Positions 24,359 through 35,168 of a DNA stretch of 64,000 bases are shown here, in pieces. Under the pieces are notes generated by a model. That model was not told the DNA's origin, searched no databases, and saw nothing but the letters and a program-made list of their open reading frames with translations. The stretch is taken from NCBI GenBank assembly GCA_050084985.1, contig JBITNC010000001.1, positions 33,666,001-33,730,000 on the forward strand, in the 5' to 3' direction. The translations under genes and the position numbers were made by a program. Numbering within the stretch: the stretch's first letter is position 1; each line of letters starts with the position of its first letter. Source of the DNA: Nageia nagi (Eukaryota > Pinophyta).

Positions 24359-24508
24359 ACATGAGAACTAATAGATTACAGATCCACTCATAGAAGTAAG
24401 AAAAAGCATAAATGAAGCTCCTATAAAGTTCAAAGAGAGGTATGGGTATCCAAAAAGGAGTACAAAATCATATCTTTCTTAGTCAAAGGATCAGATCTTT
24501 GAGCATAC

Positions 24509-24999
24509 TATTGGAAATTATAATGTATTATTGTGTAATATTTCTCTTTAATATAAATTCACTTAATCCTTAAAGTATCTTTAGATACCTTAAAGCATGA
24601 AGGGAATACATATAGAAAGAGGAATAAATATAGAAATATCTTTAACCTTACTCTTAGGTAAAAAAGAGGTTAAAGAGTGGGTTTTATATTATAAATAGAG
24701 AGGTACCTCCTCTAATTATGTACTTGTAGAAGCATGGTAATATTTGTCTTGTAGAGTTGTAAGAATGCTCTTATAGGAGCTTTGTAGAAGAGTTCTTGAG
24801 AATTTTGTAAGAGAGTTATATTATGAGAAGTAATAGAATGATGGTTCAAAATGGATGTATTCCCAAGAGTTGAAGGAACCACTATACATTATGTGTTATC
24901 TTTTGTATGATTTTTTCTTGATTTTTTAGGTGGATGAATGTTAGATTTGATGGAGAAGCTTCAAAAGATCTTGGTTTATAAAATCCTTCAATTCCATCA
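24509..24999 (+). repeat. LTR-4 5' LTR
   Basis: 491 bp, begins TATTGGAAATTATAATG (TG mutated to TA), ends CAATTCCATCA. It matches 28801-29292, with shared GATACCTTAAA, ATAAATAGAGAGGTACC, AGAAGCATGGTAAT and CACTATACATT. ATAAATAGAG near 24703 is a likely TATA element. Confidence 0.88.
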
Positions 25000-25001
25000 A
25001 G

Positions 25002-25013
25002 TCATATCAGAAC
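25002..25013 (+). other. LTR-4 primer-binding site (degenerate)
   Basis: TCATATCAGAAC, two bases after the LTR, matches the initiator tRNA-Met site TGGTATCAGAGC at 9 of 12 positions. Confidence 0.7.
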
Positions 25014-25859
25014 ATCCTTGAGTTAACTCTCCTCAAATTTAAAGGTATACCTATCCCCTAATCTTGTTTCAATTTGTTTTTTTGAAACTTCAATGGTTAA
25101 TTAATTTCAATTGCTTAATTTTTGAAGTTGGAAATTGATATCTATACTAACATGTTTTATGCTAGAGTAATTGGCTAAAATTTGACATTTTTATGTTAGT
25201 AATATGTTAGTAGTATTTGAAGTTAAATCTAATATATAGAATATTGTTAGATTTTTATATCTTATAAAAAAATAGCATATCTATTTTTTCGTATAGTTAG
25301 ATCTAAATTTTTTACATAATTAGATTGACAACTATGATGAGATCTATTTAATTTCTTTTTGCAAACTTACAAAAACCCTATTAGTAATATTTTGTAATGA
25401 GGTTATTTTTTTTTTCAAGAAAGCTAAAGTATTTGATTACAATAGTAAAAATATAAAGTTTTACTATTTCTTGCAATTACTTACATGTAACAACTTTTGT
25501 AATTTCAAACTATGCTAAAGATCTTATTATTACTAGTATCACAAAAAAATCAAATAAGTTTTTTTTACAATATGGAAAGTTGTAAAAATTAAATGATATT
25601 TGTATATTCTATTTTAAGAAATAATTTTTTTTGAAAAAAACTACATATTTTTATATAAACCTTGCAAATTTATTTGCAATATGTAAACTATAGTGATAAA
25701 TTCTGTGTCCATACAAAATTTAATTTTACATTTATTTTTAATGTAGTTTTTATATATATATATGTATGTATGTATGTATACATACATATTTAAAAAAGAG
25801 GGTGTAGGATTTTTTTTAAACATGTAAATTAAAAAAAAAATCAATGCAAGCCACCTAGG
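25014..25859. other. LTR-4 AT-rich internal DNA
   Basis: Very AT-rich. A TATATATATATG run followed by TATGTATGTATGTATACATACA near 25755-25788 is a short simple repeat with dyad symmetry. No coding pattern. Confidence 0.6.
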
Positions 25860-26245
25860 TCTTGCTGCCCCCAAGGGTGGTTCAAGCTATAAAATGGATG
25901 CATCTAACCCTAAGGGAGGCACATGCCACCTAGGAACATCTAACCCTAGGGAAGGTGCTAGCCATAATGTGGCCATGTCTTTCCTGAGAGAGGTGCCTAC
26001 CTCATGGAGGTTGTACTCACCCTAATAATGGGGGCATGTGCCTCCATCAGGAGGGGACACCCTTCCTAAGGGAAGTACCTTCCCCAAGAGGATGCATTCA
26101 CCCTAATGGGGATACACAAGCCTCCAAGGGGGGAACCATTACCAAACAGGATGTACCACCTAAGGAGGGCTGTGTCTACCCCAATGGGGAGGTGTAAGAT
26201 GCCAAGGGGCCCTTGGAGACATGAGCCACTAGGGGTTACCATCCT
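25860..26245. repeat. GC-rich degenerate repeat patch in LTR-4
   Basis: The base composition jumps to about half G+C in strongly AT-rich surroundings. Imperfect copies of phrases such as ACCCTAAGGGAGG, CACCCTAATGGGG, CCAAGGGGGGAACC and AGGTGCCTACC recur every 25-40 bp. Long open frames on both strands (up to 125 codons on the plus strand at 26106-26483) are a by-product of the missing AT-rich stops. They show no domain. Confidence 0.7.
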
Positions 26246-27200
26246 CTCCATCACTCATGTTTTTTCTTTGGTATGGGGGTCTTTCACTTCTTGTAGGGGT
26301 GCAACACTAAAATATCCCTCCTTTGCATTAGTTCTCCCTTCTTTGCATCATTCCTCCTATCGACTAGTAGTAAGCTATTTAAATGTAGGTCTCTCTTTTA
26401 ATATAAGTGAGCATTATAAAAAAATTTGCAATAGTTCATTGGGAACATTTAAAAGAAAATTTTTTAAGAGGGAAACTTTTTAAAAAGGTGCATTTTACAT
26501 TTTTTAAGCACATTTTTTTAAAAGTATGCTTTTAAACAAAAAAGGGGTAATTATTTTTACTCTTAAGAGTTGGGAGTAAGCCACCTCATTTTTATTAAAT
26601 TTTTGTGTAAATTGATATTTTAATTTTTTACACAAAAAGTGATATTGGGCTTTTATGGAGTATCTTTAAAAGCATTAATACTTTAATAGCCTCAAATATT
26701 TTTTAATAGCTTTAAATCTTGATAATATTGCAAATATAGTAATTTTTAAGTATCAAATATTTTTTATGCTCTACATTAAAGTTGGAAAATATTTGATTAA
26801 TGCCTTGGATAGCCTCTTTAATCTTTTAGGTAAATTACTATGATAATTTGAAAATTGTATGCATTAGATAACTTATTTAATCCTTTGGATAAATTCACAG
26901 CTTATGGTTATATTTTGCTCTTTTTTTTGTCAATGCAACAATGTTTTTAGGTCAAATTTTGCCAAGTATTGCAAATCTACAAATACTAATGCAATATTTG
27001 ATTCAATTTTTAAAATTGATAATTTTGTAAAGCAAATTTGATGACTATTTTTTTTTATGTCCTATCTAAAATTCAATGTGTGAAGTTTTTTTTTATGGCA
27101 AAGAAACAAGGAGAAGTTGCATTAAATATGCACACTATTTGCTGTGAATATGCATAAACTTAAATATGCACACTATATGTAGTGAATGTGCATAAGGTTT

Positions 27201-27400
27201 AATGTTTGAAGTGGAAATTTAGGTAAAACTTTCCTTCAAACTTTTATATTCACTATCCTTATTGATTGGAAGGCTATGCAAATTTGTTATGGATGTACAT
27301 AATGTTTGAAGTGAAAATTTAGGTAAAAATTTCTTTCAAATTATGATATACACTATCTTTATTGATTGACATATTGTTAAAATGGATACTTGTTTATGGA
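27201..27400. repeat. Two-copy 100-bp tandem repeat in LTR-4
   Basis: AATGTTTGAAGTGRAAATTT starts at 27201 and again at exactly 27301. Both units continue AGGTAAAAMTTYCTTTCAAA and CACTATCYTTATTGATTG. It lies between other repeat arrays of the same element. Confidence 0.75.
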
Positions 27401-27600
27401 TTGATGCCACTATACTTCTATGATTGAGAAGTTTATCCATGTTTATGAATTGATACCACTATATCTCTATGATTGTGAAATTTATCCATGTTTATGGATT
27501 TATGCCACATACTTCCATGATTGTGAAGTTTATCCTTATTTAAAGATTGATTCCACTATATTTCCATGTTTGAATAGTTTATCCATATTGATGGATTATT
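27391..27600. repeat. 49-bp tandem repeat in LTR-4, about four units
   Basis: Units begin TTTATCCATGTTTATGGATT and continue GATGCCACTATA, then CTATGATTGTGAA. Starts are near 27431, 27480 and 27529, with partial units on both sides. It is followed at 27620-27745 by a second short array around GGAGTRGTTAAAAAGGTTCA. Confidence 0.75.
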
Positions 27601-28800
27601 TGTCACATTGCTACTTTTTAGCAAGTTGTAGTGGATGGAGTGGTTAAAAAGGTTCATCTTTCTCCATGACTACATTGTTGGAGTAGTTAAAAAGGTTCAC
27701 CATTCTCTATGATTGCATATTGTTGGAGTGGTTTAAAATGTATTCTCTTATCTAAAATTGCAATTATTTGATGAAATTGAATCTATGTTGATGGATTAAT
27801 GCTACCAAATTTTATTATATGCATATTGACTAGTAGCATAGTTAAGTTAGAATTTGTGACTTATGCTTTTCCTTATAAATCTTGGCTTTATGTTTGGTCA
27901 AGTTAGCATTTATGGCTTAAAATATTAACTTGGTGGTTTAATCAAGTTAGTTTTTTTGTTAGTTTGTGACATGGTTAAGATAACATGGTCACATAAGTAT
28001 TTGTTTTATGAAGTTATCATCAAGGGGAAGAATTATATTATGAAAAATATTATGATGTGATAACACTCTCATATACCCTCAAAAAATACTAAATAATGAT
28101 CTAAAACAAAAAAACACAAAAATAAAAAATCAATATTTTTTGATATTTTTGTTGAGAATGCATTTATATCACTTGGTTGATAGTGCATTTGTTGATGTTA
28201 TGCACATATGATATTGTTAATATCATATTATATTGATGTTGTGCATATATGTTATTATTGATATCATGCTATTTTGATATTATAATATTGTCATATATCA
28301 TATTTTGATTATAATATTGATATCATGTTGTATAATTTTATTTAGTATTCACATGTGATATTTAATTGATGATGAATGTCATCTTTGATGTTGTGTATAT
28401 GTGATGACTTGGTATCTTTTGATCAATTTATGGATGACTTTATCTTATATGTGTGTATATGATGTATCTAATTGATTTGGTTTATGATATGCTTATAGCT
28501 TATAGGTTTTTCTTGAGATTACAAGTTACTTTGGATATGCAGGCTCATGGAGGCTCAACATGTCAACATATTATTAAATAAATACTCTTGTACATTAAAA
28601 CTATTTTTGGTTAATTATTGTATTATAAAACCATTTGCTAAAATGGTTAAGTAGTTGAACCACTGTAGAACCATCTATATTCTATTATTTTCTTAAATTT
28701 GTAAAATATACCATCTCCACTTGTATTTCTATATAATATAACTCTCTCTTACTTTTTTTTCTTCCTATATGCTCTATCCCAATATTACATTAAGGGGGAG
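27601..28800. other. LTR-4 remaining internal DNA and polypurine tract
   Basis: Around 28140-28400 phrases such as TTGATGTTRTGCAYATATG and GATATCATGTT recur at irregular spacing. No coding pattern. The polypurine tract AAGGGGGAG lies at 28792-28800, directly before the 3' LTR. Confidence 0.65.
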
Positions 28801-29292
28801 TGTTGAAAATTATAATGTATTTTTGTATAATATTTTTTTTTGATGTAAATTCACTTAAATCTTAAGGTATCTTTAGATACCTTAAAATATTAAGAGAATA
28901 AATATAGAAAGGGTAATAAATATAAAAATATCTTTAACTTTACCTTTTGGTAAAAGAGAGGTTAAAGAATGGGTTTCATCTTATAAATAGAGAGGTACCT
29001 TTTCTTATTATGTATTTTTAGAAGCATGGTAATGCTTGTCTTGTAGAGTTGTAGAAATGCTCTTATAGAAGCCTTGTAGAAGAATTTTTAAAATTTTTAT
29101 AAGAGAGTTATCTTATGAGAAGTAATGTGATGATGGTTCAAAGTAGATGTACTCTCAAGAGTTGGAGAAGCCACTATACATTGTGTGTTATCTTTTGTGT
29201 GATTGTTTCTTACTTTTCTAGATGGATGAATGTTATATTTGTTGGAAAAGTTTCAAGGAGATCTTAGTTTATGTAATCCTTCAATTATATCA
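28801..29292 (+). repeat. LTR-4 3' LTR
   Basis: 492 bp, begins TGTTGAAAATTATAATG, ends CAATTATATCA. It pairs with 24509-24999. Confidence 0.88.
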
Positions 29293-29418
29293 TATGTAAC
29301 ACTCAATAATATTCCTACAAAATAATAAATTTGGTAGGTGTATGCTAGATAGGTAGTAGCCATTGGAATTCAAAAAACCATTGAATAAAATTTAAATATG
29401 ATACATTAAATTCTTTTA

Positions 29419-30068
29419 TAAGGTATCTAATAATATCTCTCTCTACTCCATGTGAAGTGTGTTGGTTTAATGCATGTGAAGCACCCAACATAACTAGTTC
29501 TAATGCATTCAAGGCACCAGATAAAAGCTCATATTCCTCTATTGAAGATAAGTGTTGGTTCAATGATATTAAGGAACCTAATAAAATTGGATCAATGTAA
29601 TCAAAACACTTGAAAAAATTTCCCACATTTTGTTGAAAAGTATTAGATCAACGCAACTCAAGGTACCCAACATAGTCGCTTATTCTCATCATGATGAAAA
29701 GTGTTGGTTCAGTGCAACACAAGGCATCCAACATGATCATTTGTTCTCCTCATGATGAAATGTTTTGCTTTAGTGCAATATAATGCAACTAACATTGCTA
29801 CATATTCTCCTTATGATGAAAAGTATTAGTTTAATGCAACATAAGGAATCCAACATGGTCAAATCAGTGTAATCAAAGCACCTAATATGAGGTAAACAAT
29901 GCAAACACTATGAATGGCATAGGCAAAGTGTGCATAAGAGGTCAACAACATGAGTATCATATTCAATGTGTTCAAGAAGAAGCTAATCTAAACTAAAGAT
30001 GATATTAATACCCTTTAATATCATCGTGTCACAAAAACAAGATCATTGAACCCAACTAGATCAAACAG
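29419..30068 (-). repeat. LTR-1 leader with 61-bp tandem repeats
   Basis: GAAAAGTRTTRG-type units start at 29635, 29696, 29757 and 29818, an exact 61-bp period. Each continues TTCARTGCAACACAAGG, CATCCAACATGRTC and TTCTCCTCATGAT. Less regular units precede them from about 29460. On the minus strand this is the leader just after the primer-binding site of LTR-1, where elements usually carry packaging signals. It has no coding content. Confidence 0.82.
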
Positions 30069-30080
30069 GCTCTGATACCA
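30069..30080 (-). other. LTR-1 primer-binding site
   Basis: The plus strand reads GCTCTGATACCA, an exact complement of the plant initiator tRNA-Met site, two bases from the LTR edge at 30083. Confidence 0.88.
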
Positions 30081-30082
30081 AC

Positions 30083-31315
30083 TAGAGAATTTATAGTTGC
30101 TATACAATAAATATGGTGAACAAGGCACAAAGGATTTGATACCAAGTGAATAATTTGAGGTTTTCTAACCACCAATTAACAAATATTGGCCTAATGCTCT
30201 AGTATCATGTTAATATTTTTAAGGTTTACCAACCATCGATTGATAAACATAGGCCAAATGCTTTGATATCAATTGAATATTTCAAGGTTCATCAACCACT
30301 AGTTGATAAACTCATCTAGAATAATGCTAAACTTTAATACCAACCTTTTGTTTACCAAACCAAAGGATTTTAAAATTCTTAGATACAAAGAACTGATAAA
30401 ATATAAATACCAAAGTTTTAAGAATTTTTAGTTGGCTAAAACTTGATGCAACTTCAAAAAAGTCAATTTGAAATTTTTGGATGGAAAATAATTTTGCAAA
30501 ACTTTTAAAATAGCGCAAAATGAAAATGTCAAGGTTTTGAGAGTTTTTTGGTTAGCTAGAACTTACCAAAACTTTGAAAAAATAAAAAAATGATCAAAAT
30601 GAAAATGCTAAAGTTTTCTAAGTTCTAGGTGCTTGAAGTTTGATGGATTTTTGGGAAAGTTGAAATTTTTGAGATAATTAAAAATTTCAAAGAATATTGA
30701 CAAGTTTAAATGGCTGAATTTAGAGGGCTATAAATTGGCCAAATATCAACAAAACATGGCACTATGATCCATTAAAATGATCAAAGTGAAATTATCTATC
30801 CAATATTGAAGGTTAAAAAAATTTGGAGAAAGAAGGAAGGCTTAAAAATGAGCTTCAATAAAAAGACTCCATAAAGCTCAAGAGCAAGACTACGTAAAAT
30901 GCATGTGCAAAATTTATGATTTTTGAGTGTGTTCCACATACAAAGTATAGAATGTTATATATATATATATATATATGGAAAGGTATTGAAATGATAAATC
31001 AAAAACAAAGGAATCAAATGAAAAGATGTTTTAGAATAAAACATATAACCTCCAAAAGCAAACTAGTCCTAAACAAAGATAATTTGGGACAACCATGAAT
31101 AACTCCAAATACATTGCTTAAAATGGAAAACAAACAAGTACCCATGTAGTTAAAATAACCCTAAATAGTTAATTATTACCATAGAATAGATTCATATCAC
31201 TTATATTAATATCCATAAGTGTTTTCTCATGCATATAGGCCTAGAAATAGAAAACATATTACACAACCATAAAGAATATAAAGTTTTATGAATATACACC
31301 ATGAGATGAATACAA
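30083..31315 (-). repeat. LTR-1 5' LTR, first piece
   Basis: Matches the first 1.2 kb of the left LTR at 5397. It is broken after ATGAGATGAATACAA by LTR-5 and resumes at 50171. It contains a (TA)n run at about 30956-30976 that the left copy has only as a short TATATATA. Confidence 0.84.
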
Positions 31316-32075
31316 TGTTGGCCATATGCTTATTTATTATACTATTGTTGTCATTGTTATCAATAGCATAATTAGGCCTCAATGCCAAAGGTGCACAAGT
31401 CTAGTCGGATATGCCAGTTATGTGAGAAGTGTTTAATCAGTCTTTTTGGACGTGTACAAGGTCTACCAAATGCTTCAATGGAACCTAAATACTTGAGGCT
31501 AGGAGCTGTAATCATCTTATTAGAAAAAAACATATTGTACCTAAGTTCTAATAGTATTTATAGGTATCTATATTTGGACGTACTAGTAAAAAATAAATAC
31601 AAATAAAAATACACTATCTGATAGAATTTGCTTGAACATACTTCGAACTAAATGGTCAAAACTCAAATCTCATAATTGGAATACTTTATATGGTTAATTT
31701 GACTATAATTCATCATAGTATATGATCAACCACCACTAGCAAGAATTTTATTGAAGAAAATGAAGTTGTTTAATTTCTTCATTGTTTCAATGGAATTTGG
31801 TTTGCTCAGCCCTACCCGATATCTACCCAAATCAAATTCTCTACATAATATTCAAAAAATGGATTAGTATAATGTTATTCTATTTTGTCATTATTTTGGC
31901 AAAGTTTTTTCATTCCAATATTGCTATATATTTGCCAAAATCAAATGCTTTACAAAATGGCTAAGTAAAATGTTATTCGATTTTTTTGCTATTTTGACTA
32001 AATTTGTCCATTTTAATACTACCAAATATTTGCTAAAATAAAATAGAATTATGCAGTTAGAAAAGGGCATATGTG
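31316..32075 (+). repeat. LTR-5 5' LTR, 3'-truncated
   Basis: Matches 48298 to about 49113, with shared AGGCCTCAATGCCAAAGGTGC, AGAAGTGTTT, GAATTTGCTTGAACATACTT and AAATAGAATTATG. It then runs directly into gag, so the rest of the LTR is gone. Confidence 0.82.
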
Positions 32076-33475
32076 GACAAAGACAAGCTTAGATATCTAT
32101 CCCCATGATTTGATCCAAAATTTTTAGCAATTAAGAAAGCTAAGGATCTCAACAAACTTACCTTGTATGAATTGCATGGGTCTCTAACAGCATATGAAAT
32201 GAGGATTAGGAAAGGAAAAGTTGCATATTGAGAATTTGGGTTCAAATTCTTTAAGAATATCAGAGAGAAATATGAATATGAGTTAGTAAGTGCATTAGAC
32301 TTATAAGAGTCTAATTTTGTCAGAAGACTAAGATGAGATCAAGAAAAATATAGAGGAAAGCTCCCATTTAAATGCTTCAACTATAGTGGAGTAGGACACT
32401 TTGCCAATAAATGTTCGTACAAAGAAAAGGATAGTGAAAATCAATCCAATAAAAAAATCAAAATAATTGCCTATAAGAAGAAGAGTTTTATAACTCAAGA
32501 CTATGAAAGTTAAAATGATGAAAGCATCAATGAAGAATTTGAATAAGAAGAACAAGAATCACTTTTATTATCAAAAGAAATTAGTGCAAATGAATTAGAG
32601 ATAAAAAATGAAAATGATGTGGGAGAGCTAAAGGTAGTGGGCGATCTTGAAGGGAAGCTAGTATCAACCTTATATGATTTAGATATTGAGAGGAAAAAGA
32701 ATAAGAGGTTGAAAATAAGTTTGAAGAGGCAAATGCTATAATTAAATAACTAAAGGTTAAGGATAAAGAAGTAAAAGTTATTGAAGAATCATTGCAAGAG
32801 AAGTTAGTTGGCCAAATAAATGCATACCAAAAAAATGAGGAAGAAATCATTAAGCTAAGACTCTAAATTGAAAATTTGGTTCAGCAAGTAAATACTAATT
32901 ACAAATTTGTAAAAAGTGAAGAGATATTGGATGAAATTCTTGAATCAAAAGGAGATTATCACATCAAATTGGGTATGGGATTTGAATATGGAGAATTATC
33001 AAGCTTGACGAATGAAGAACATATCAAGGGTGATTCTAAGTTGCCTATGAATAATCAACAACTTGAGTCAAAAAAAGATCATCAATCATCCAAGAACCCA
33101 ACAAGAAACCAATAATTCTAATGGAAGAATGAAAAGAATGATAAATATTTCATTAAAGTTGATAGACGATCAAGGAAGGCACCAAGGAGGGTCATCAACA
33201 ACCATTATCAACAAAATAAGTTGTATAATCCTTATTTTGGCTATCAGTATTCTAGCAATTATATTTTTTAGGCATATTTATTTAAGTATTATTAGTTTGG
33301 CCATAAGAAAGTTGACTATAGAATGAATAATAAACTGATTAACTTCATGCATCATAACTCTTTTGCTACTCTGCAAGACTTTATTATTGAATGCTACAAT
33401 TGTCACAAGTTGGGTCATACTGCTAGATAATGTAGAAGAAAGCTAGCAAATTTACCCAGACAATAGTTTCAAAAT
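32076..33475 (+). pseudogene. LTR-5 gag with two CCHC zinc knuckles
   Basis: Starts inside the capsid domain: about 32095-32200 reads FDPKFLAIKKAKDLNKLT and LYELHGSLTAYEMRI, the C-terminal end of the Copia gag pattern. A first zinc knuckle at about 32376-32415 reads CFNYSGVGHFANKC (second C of CxxC now Y). A charged, probably coiled-coil stretch follows, and about 32876-33115 is open for 79 codons. A second knuckle at about 33390-33440 reads CYNCHKLGHTARxC. Two knuckles separated by a long linker are typical of some plant Copia lineages. The N-terminal capsid half is deleted. Confidence 0.82.
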
Positions 33476-33639
33476 ATGACTAAGTGCCCATCTAAATAGA
33501 AAATAATACCACAACAACTAAAGGAAGAGAACACAATATATGTGTAAGGAGTTAAATGTAAAGAAATATGGGTTGAAAAAGAAAAAGAGAAAGATGAAAG
33601 CAAGAAGTTTCTAATTGTCTATACAACTTAAAAGGTTAA

Positions 33640-33890
33640 AAATTAAGTAAAGCCATGGATTTTAGACAACAAGTGCTCTAACCACATTAATAGTGATAAA
33701 AATAATTTTGAAAAGATAGAATAATATGAAGAAGGATATGTAAATTTGGTAATGATGGAGCCAAAATTATGGGGAAATGAATAGTAAATTTAGGAGAAAG
33801 CAAAGGAGTTAAATTTGAAGATGCACTATTTTTTGTAGGATTGAAGCATACTTTGATAAGTATCAGTTAGATTTGTGATAAAATAAATGA
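33640..33890 (+). pseudogene. LTR-5 protease
   Basis: About 33655-33715 reads KPWILDNKCSNHINSDKNNF; consensus is WILDSGCSNHMTGDK. The catalytic DSG is now DNK. Downstream VKFEDALFFVGLKHTLISIS (about 33808-33870) matches the end of the Copia protease region leading to integrase. Catalysis is not possible with this active site. Confidence 0.85.
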
Positions 33891-34290
33891 TATTATATTT
33901 AAGAAAAATGTCTATGAGATAAGAAGATCTAAGAGTGAAATATCAATAGCAATGGATGTAACAATGAATGGGAACCTATATACTCTCACTAATACAATTA
34001 AAGGTTCTTATTTCCTAGGAAAAGAGAATGAGAGTTGGTTATGGAATAAATGACTTGTGCATATTAGCTTTGATAACTTAGTAAAAATAAGTGTAAACAA
34101 AGCAATGAGAAATATTCCTAGAATATCTAAGCCTACAAATAGTATATTCTCATCTTTCTAGAAAGGAAAACAAAATAGAGCATCATTTAAATCAAAAGAA
34201 TACTTCAACAACAAGCTTTTAGAGCTAGTTCACACTGATTTGTGTGGCCCAACAAGAACTCAAAGTATACAAGGATACAAATATTTTATA
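33891..34290 (+). pseudogene. LTR-5 integrase, part 1
   Basis: Reads NGNLYTLTN, SWLWNKXLVHISFDNLVKIS (HxxxH-type zinc-binding start, here LVHISF), FXKGKQNRASF (usual CxxC degraded), LLELVHTDLCGPTRTQSIQG and YKYFILFV. The frame stops exactly at the LTR-6 target duplication and resumes at 45681. Together the pieces form one Copia integrase. Confidence 0.87.
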
Positions 34291-34295
34291 CTATT
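34291..34295. repeat. LTR-6 left target-site duplication (CTATT)
   Basis: CTATT precedes TGTAGACACC of the 5' LTR and recurs directly after the 3' LTR at 45681-45685. Confidence 0.92.
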
Positions 34296-35145
34296 TGTAG
34301 ACACCTAAAAAATGTCCCTTTTTAACTAGTAAACATTGAAATAATCATAACTCTTTATACAAGCCTCAAACAAGATTGAAAACTCCATTATTGGATAGCT
34401 CTCATCGAGTACATGCAAAATGAGTGGTCACATGACCCCTTTTCGATAAAAATTGATTATTTGGTGGTCATTTTAATATTGTTATAAAAATTGAAAACCA
34501 GTCACTGGCGACCCAAAACAAACACCAATGTTTTGGGATGGTCGCCGATGTCTGCCTAGTAATCTCCGGTGACTCTGTAACAGTTGAATAGAAACCAAAA
34601 TAGTGAGATAAAGTAGAAATGTTTCAACTTTCCAAGATGAGGTGGATATAGGGGGTCAGTTACGACCTACGATGGCTTTTCACTTCCTCTTACCAGCCTA
34701 GAACATCTCATCTAAAATCTATAAATACAAGTTAATACAAAGCAATTGGAAGAGGATCTTGGCCCAATTTTGAAGTAGGGTAATGCTGCCAAAATCTTAT
34801 GAGCTCATACCTTTTATTGTTTTATGCTAGCTTCAATTTAATACATGTCATACATAGATGCTTTGATGTTATTGTCTTTTGCATGTGTGTAGGATTTACA
34901 AGTTGTCCATATCAAGGAGAGAAGCAAGCAAATCAAAAACAATGAAGATCTAACACCTTCATTTTGGCAAATGGCATTTATAAAAAAGTCCCTTCCAAGG
35001 GCAAATTGTAGTTTGAGTTGAAAATCAATATCTATTTACAATTACAACATTTTTACCTATTTCACATAATTTGAGGTTCAGTGAAGATTGAAGAATAATT
35101 GTATTTCATGTTATTCTACATTCCAGCTCTATTTTCATTGTAACA
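34296..35145 (+). repeat. LTR-6 5' LTR
   Basis: 850 bp, TGTAGACACC to CATTGTAACA. A by-eye comparison with 44831-45680 gives roughly 40-45 substitutions and no net length change, about 95% identity. Many differences are C/T or G/A at or next to CpG. TATAAATACA near 34721 is a likely TATA box. Confidence 0.94.
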
Positions 35146-35148
35146 TTC

Positions 35149-35168
35149 TGGTGCTAGAAGGAGGGCCC
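35149..35168 (+). other. LTR-6 primer-binding region, not initiator-Met type
   Basis: Three bases after the LTR the sequence reads TGGTGCTAGAAGGAGGGCCC, so the primer site presumably starts TGGTGCTAGAAGG. It differs from the TGGTATCAGAGC site used by LTR-1 to LTR-4. I cannot name the primer tRNA. A similar string follows the probable LTR at 12179. Confidence 0.6.

Larger units (their letters stand above)
24509..29292 (+). mobile_element. LTR-4: non-coding LTR element (LARD) in LTR-2 5' LTR
   Basis: LTRs 24509-24999 and 28801-29292, primer-binding site after the first and polypurine tract AAGGGGGAG before the second. The 3.8-kb inside has no recognisable gag or pol in any frame. It is made of AT-rich DNA, a GC-rich repeat patch (25860-26245) and several minisatellites. 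The element would depend entirely on proteins from elsewhere. The target duplication is not clear. Confidence 0.85.
12838..29418 (-). mobile_element. LTR-2: Ty1/Copia retrotransposon, nested in LTR-1 and split twice
   Basis: Minus-strand Copia element with gag, protease, integrase, RT and RNase H in that order. Its LTRs are 12838-14075 and 18101-29418, the latter interrupted by LTR-3 and LTR-4. The internal part is about 4.0 kb, near the family norm. Primer-binding complement 18083-18094 and polypurine tract 14076-14090 fix the polarity. No clean target duplication is visible (AAAAA on the left, TAAGG on the right). All domains carry stops and frameshifts, so it is dead. Confidence 0.88.
18101..29418 (-). 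repeat. LTR-2 5' LTR, in three pieces
   Basis: Pieces 18101-18999, 24359-24508 and 29293-29418 join end to end and match the uninterrupted 3' LTR at 12838-14075. The breaks fall after TGAAGGCTT (LTR-3 insertion) and after GAGCATAC (LTR-4 insertion), and sequence resumes at CATGAGAACTAATAG and at CAATAATATTCCTAC. The LTR is disrupted but otherwise nearly complete. Confidence 0.87.

Noticed and set aside
26106-26483. 125-codon plus-strand open frame
   Set aside because: It lies in the GC-rich repeat patch, where AT-rich stop codons are rare; the opposite strand is also open, and no domain is visible.
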